Shown here piece by piece: positions 7,164-10,033 of a DNA stretch of 10,033 nucleotides. The translations under genes and the position numbers were made by a program. The DNA lies in the NCBI GenBank assembly GCA_027489105.1, contig JAIYAJ010000248.1:1-10033 (forward strand). The letters are read 5' to 3'. The DNA is from Zymomonas sp. (GTDB lineage Bacteria > Pseudomonadota > Alphaproteobacteria > Sphingomonadales > Sphingomonadaceae). The notes under the pieces were generated by a model. It made no database searches. It saw only the letters and a program-made list of their open reading frames with translations, and was not told the origin of the DNA. Position 1 is the first letter of the stretch; every line of letters starts with the position of its first letter.

Positions 7164-8083
7164 CGCGGGGTTCCCTCTGCCGGATCGATGTCGCGCAGAT
7201 AGGCGGCGATCCGTGCGATCGCACGATGGCCCGCCGCAAGCTGCGCATAATATTGGTGCCAGACGTGGATCATGCCCGGCCATTCCTCGATCGTTACGGG
7301 GCTGCCTGCCGCCTGCGCGCGCGCGGCGAAGTCGGCCGCGTCGGAATACAGCGTTTCGCGTTCGCCGACCTGAATCAGGATCGGCGGCAGGCCGGACAGA
7401 TCGCCATTCAGGGGTGACAGGCGCGGGTCACGACGATCCGCGTCGCCCGCGTACAGCCCGGCGAGCTTGGTTGCGAGCGCATGGTCGATCATCGGGTCCA
7501 TCGCCGCGCGGCTGCGATAACTGTCCCCCGAACAGCTGAGATCGGTCCAGGGCGAGAGGACCACCGCCGCGCGCGGCATCGCCCTATCGGCGGCGCGCAA
7601 GGCAAGAAGCGTCGCCAGCGCCAGCCCGCCACCCGCGCTATCGCCCATCAGGACGAGATCCTGCGGCCCAACGCCGGAGTCATAAAGCGCGCATATGGCC
7701 GCAACGGCATCCTCGATCGCAGCGGGAAAGGGATGTTCCGGGGCCAACCGGTAATCGAGCTGGATCATACGGAGATCGGTGGCCCGGGCCAGTTCACCGA
7801 CGAGCCCGCGATGGCTGAGCAGCGATCCGTACACATAGCCTCCGCCGTGCAGATAGAGACAGGTGCCCGCGCCCCCGCCCCCGGCACCGACCAGCAGCTC
7901 CGCCGGTCTGCCCGCCAGATGCATTGAAATCGCCGCAATATCCGGCGCGAGTGGCGTGGCCTCGGCCTCCATCGCCGCGCGCTCCGCCGCCAGACCGTCC
8001 GGCCAGCCAGCAGCGGTCAGCGCGTCGACCAACGCGGCGATCTCGGCGCGTTCCTGCGCTTGGTCGATCGGAGGCGCGGTCAT
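7160..8083 (-). CDS. Alpha/beta hydrolase, hormone-sensitive-lipase type
   Basis: A 307-aa serine hydrolase. HGGG (residues 79-82) in LYLHGGGYVYGS forms the oxyanion hole typical of the hormone-sensitive lipase (family IV) esterases. The block LDYRLAPEHPFPAA (109-122) is diagnostic. The nucleophile is Ser149 in GDSAGGG, and His273 in GMIHVWH is the likely catalytic base. At the acid position, where many relatives have Asp-Pro-Leu, this protein reads GERETLYSDA, so Glu243 probably takes the place of Asp, as in a subset of the family. No signal peptide is seen, so it is probably cytoplasmic. The ATG at 8083 overlaps the ATP-grasp stop (ATGA), with GGAGA a short way upstream. It may cleave an ester or amide in the pathway product, or release or deprotect an intermediate. 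The substrate cannot be read from sequence. Confidence 0.9.
   Translation of the reverse strand: MTAPPIDQAQERAEIAALVDALTAAGWPDGLAAERAAMEAEATPLAPDIAAISMHLAGRPAELLVGAGGGGAGTCLYLHGGGYVYGSLLSHRGLVGELARATDLRMIQLDYRLAPEHPFPAAIEDAVAAICALYDSGVGPQDLVLMGDSAGGGLALATLLALRAADRAMPRAAVVLSPWTDLSCSGDSYRSRAAMDPMIDHALATKLAGLYAGDADRRDPRLSPLNGDLSGLPPILIQVGERETLYSDAADFAARAQAAGSPVTIEEWPGMIHVWHQYYAQLAAGHRAIARIAAYLRDIDPAEGTPR
7172..7178 (-). promoter_or_regulatory. Shine-Dalgarno site supporting the TTG start of the dioxygenase
   Basis: AGAGGGA on the - strand is separated by 8 nt from the TTG at 7163. It lies within the last codons of the hydrolase gene and supports the otherwise unusual TTG start, which also shares bases with the preceding stop. 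Confidence 0.6.
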
Positions 8084-9414
8084 GTCGCTTTCTCCGTCAA
8101 CTGATTCAAAAACACCGCGCGATCAAGCTCCTCCAGCGCCATCGCCCATCCTATCCGCCCGCGCCCGCTCGACACGTTGACGATCCGCGACGTCGTCGAA
8201 CCACGCAGCAGAAAACCGTTTTCGGCATCGCCGTAGAGGTAAAGGCCGTAGACGATCTCATGCACCTGCGGTGCCTCCCCGGGGGCATGCGGCATCGCGA
8301 GCGTCTCGGGGGCGACCATGACCTGGGCAACCCAATGCTCCGGTGCCGCCAACAGCGCGTCGCGAAGCGTATCAACCGGGGTCTCGGCGCCTACCAGAAT
8401 GCCCGCCCCGCCAAACGCCTGCCGCGTCTTGAAGATGAGCTCCCGACGCCGCGCCATCAGCGACGTGGCATTGTCGGCGGTCACCTGCCATGTCTCCGGC
8501 ACGAATGCGTCGAGCAGCGCCGCTTCTGCCGACGTGCAGCGACCGGCGCGACGGGCATCCCACATCAGCGCGAGCCAGCCCTTGTCCATGCGGATATCGG
8601 CCTCCAGCAGCGAGAAGACGTGGCCACCGGCACCGATCAACCGGCGCAGGAAGGCGCCGCCGTCATCAATCTCCTCCATCATGAAGCCACGGTGCACCAG
8701 GGTACGCGCCGCCGCGGCGGGTTCCAGCCAGGCGGGATCGAAGCTGGTCTCGTCCGCGATATGCACTGGAAGGCTGCTCGCAAGCAGCACGGCGGCGCGC
8801 ATCCGGTCGTAACTGATGTAGCCCTTCCCTGCCGAGCCACCGCCGATGCTCCAGTCGAGAATGACGATCCGCTCCGCGTCGATCCGCCGGGCGGTATCGG
8901 CGATCAACGCCGCAAGCTGATCGAGCGGGCGAGCGGGCAGACAGTCCTCATCCAGGCCAAGCGCCAGCAGGCTACCCCGCCCCGCATCGAAAATCTCCGC
9001 CCCGGCGACACAGGAATCCACGTTCATTTCGCAACAGCGGAAGCTGCCGTCGGCGAGCCGGAGCAGATCAAGCCGACCGACCAGATAGCGTGGCGCGACC
9101 AACTCGTCCCAATGCACGAGGTCGCGGAAGTCGGGCGCCACGCCGAAGCGATCGAGGAAGCCCTTTCGCCCCTCTGTCGCGATCATGTCCGCGATCAGGC
9201 GAGATTGCAGCGCGATCAGGCGACGGCCGCGCGCTCCCAATGCGCGAACCTGATCCGGCGCACAAAAGATCGGGCGCGGCAGCAATTCGAGGAGATGCCC
9301 GCCCTCCGCAACCAGTTCCTCCCGCAGTCGCCGCGCCGTCGCATCCGCCAGCGCGCCGACCTCGCCTGCGTCCAATGCCGCGATCAACATGTGGTTGTCA
9401 GCGGCGACATCCAT
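8080..9414 (-). CDS. ATP-grasp-like carboxylate-amine ligase (first of two)
   Basis: A 444-aa protein with circularly permuted ATP-grasp features. LIFKTRQAFGGAGILVG (residues 326-342) is a clear nucleotide-binding strand plus flexible glycine loop with Lys329. WVAQVMV (361-367) is the following adenine-contacting strand. CEMNVDS (128-134) resembles the 'EiN.Ds' segment of glutathionylspermidine-synthase-like proteins. STTSRIVNVSSGRG (406-419) matches the late 'S...iVNvs.GGg' element. The expected chemistry is ATP-dependent amide bond formation through an acyl-phosphate. The frame is open far upstream, but the ATG at 9414 comes 2 nt after the preceding gene's stop; the upstream codons give arginine-rich read-through, so 9414 is chosen. 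It overlaps the hydrolase by 4 nt. The partner amine and acid are unknown. Its core is a better ATP-grasp match than the second ligase at 4517-5887. Confidence 0.7.
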   Translation of the reverse strand: MDVAADNHMLIAALDAGEVGALADATARRLREELVAEGGHLLELLPRPIFCAPDQVRALGARGRRLIALQSRLIADMIATEGRKGFLDRFGVAPDFRDLVHWDELVAPRYLVGRLDLLRLADGSFRCCEMNVDSCVAGAEIFDAGRGSLLALGLDEDCLPARPLDQLAALIADTARRIDAERIVILDWSIGGGSAGKGYISYDRMRAAVLLASSLPVHIADETSFDPAWLEPAAAARTLVHRGFMMEEIDDGGAFLRRLIGAGGHVFSLLEADIRMDKGWLALMWDARRAGRCTSAEAALLDAFVPETWQVTADNATSLMARRRELIFKTRQAFGGAGILVGAETPVDTLRDALLAAPEHWVAQVMVAPETLAMPHAPGEAPQVHEIVYGLYLYGDAENGFLLRGSTTSRIVNVSSGRGRIGWAMALEELDRAVFLNQLTEKAT

Positions 9415-9416
9415 CG

Positions 9417-10033
9417 TCAGGCACCGATCCGGACGAACCGGTCGAAGGGTGCCGGCTCGTAATAATCGAGCGAAAGGTTTTCGCCCGCATAGTCCTTCGC
9501 CTCGACCATCGGTACGTCGTAATGGCCGTACCAGGTCACATAATCGTCCTCGGCCTCGAACTGATATTCGAAATGCCTCAGCGGTCGCCGCGCCGGGCGG
9601 CTCTCGTCTATTCGATAGGGGGCGGTGGCACCGTGCGCGACGCCGAACGCCACTTCGTTCAGCAACAGGATGGCGATCATGTCCGTGTCGATGTCGATAT
9701 CCAGCCCTACGGTGTACCGATCGCGGATCGCGGCATAATGCGCGGGCGCGATCACGACATTGTAATTGTTGGGAATCGCGTCGACGACCTCGCCGGGATT
9801 CAGGCCGTGATCGCGACAATAAGCGCGCACGTCACTCAGCAGCGGATGGCCGCCGCCGATATTCTCGTTAAGGCCATAGATGTTGGCGACGAACGGCGTC
9901 GCGGCATCGAAATGCAGACATTTCGAGGTCATGAACGCCCGGCTTTCGATCTTGTTGTCGTGTGAAAAGCCGCCGTTGAGATTGAACCCGTCGACGTCCA
10001 TCGACGCCAGCGCCATCGGGCGGTCGACGACGG
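9417..10033 (-). CDS. Putative Fe(II)/2-oxoglutarate-dependent oxygenase (5' partial)
   Basis: The frame is open to the right edge, so the true start probably lies outside; a Met at 10016 has no ribosome-binding site before it. The roughly 204 visible residues (numbered here from Met 10016) contain SKCLHFDAATPFVANIYG, whose His35-x-Asp37 looks like the first half of an iron-binding facial triad. About 91 residues later LLLNEVAFGVAHGA supplies His128 in a context like the distal-His strand of double-stranded beta-helix oxygenases, followed by arginines (140-147) that could hold 2-oxoglutarate. The C-terminal third is rich in aromatic and acidic residues. I do not recognise the specific family, and the oxygenase call is an inference from motif spacing. 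It ends 2 nt before the first ATP-grasp gene, so it belongs to the same operon. An unrelated enzyme is possible. Confidence 0.45.
   Translation of the reverse strand, partial: VVDRPMALASMDVDGFNLNGGFSHDNKIESRAFMTSKCLHFDAATPFVANIYGLNENIGGGHPLLSDVRAYCRDHGLNPGEVVDAIPNNYNVVIAPAHYAAIRDRYTVGLDIDIDTDMIAILLLNEVAFGVAHGATAPYRIDESRPARRPLRHFEYQFEAEDDYVTWYGHYDVPMVEAKDYAGENLSLDYYEPAPFDRFVRIGA

Noticed and set aside
7924..9462. 512-codon + strand open frame opposite the first ATP-grasp gene
   Set aside because: It is antisense to a protein with clear ATP-grasp motifs, is arginine/histidine-rich with no recognisable domain, and is a typical GC-rich shadow frame.
9415..9819. N-terminal extension of the first ATP-grasp frame by 135 codons
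   Set aside because: It overlaps the upstream gene in another frame and is Arg-rich nonsense; the ATG at 9414 follows the upstream stop directly.

Overview
The window is very GC-rich, almost fully coding, and built of tightly packed genes with 1-4 nt start/stop overlaps. Base composition and protein style suggest a high-GC proteobacterium, perhaps an alphaproteobacterium of the sphingomonad type. That placement is an impression, because no rRNA or marker gene is present. I see no tRNA, CRISPR, transposase or other mobile element.

Layout: two convergent operons meet tail to tail at about 2418-2441. The left operon (+ strand, 1-2417) enters from outside the window. It holds the C-terminal end of a beta-ketoacyl-synthase-like protein, a stand-alone hotdog thioesterase of the YiiD C-terminal type, an aldo/keto reductase with the full Asp-Tyr-Lys-His tetrad, and an enoyl-CoA hydratase with both catalytic Glu residues. 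Together they look like a small acyl-chain building, reduction and release module.

The right operon (- strand, entering at 10033 and ending at 2442) reads in transcription order: a partial putative Fe(II)/2-oxoglutarate oxygenase; a 444-aa ATP-grasp-like ligase; an alpha/beta hydrolase of the hormone-sensitive-lipase type; an isopenicillin-N-synthase-family dioxygenase starting at TTG; a 118-aa protein of unknown family with the best Shine-Dalgarno site in the operon; a second, very different ATP-grasp-like ligase of 456 aa; and a 692-aa lantibiotic-dehydratase-family (LanB-like) protein that ends where the glutamylation/aminoacyl-tRNA-using domain normally ends.

LanB-like enzymes use aminoacyl-tRNA to modify peptides, ATP-grasp enzymes make amide bonds, and the Fe/2OG enzymes oxidise. 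The right operon is therefore best read as a peptide-tailoring (RiPP-like or tRNA-dependent amino-acid-ligating) pathway. The 118-aa protein is the candidate precursor or scaffold and the hydrolase a possible releasing or deacylating enzyme. The neighbouring acyl-chain genes raise the possibility of a lipid-peptide hybrid product. The product is unknown and I do not recognise the cluster as a described system. No promoter is visible inside either operon; both promoters must lie outside the window.
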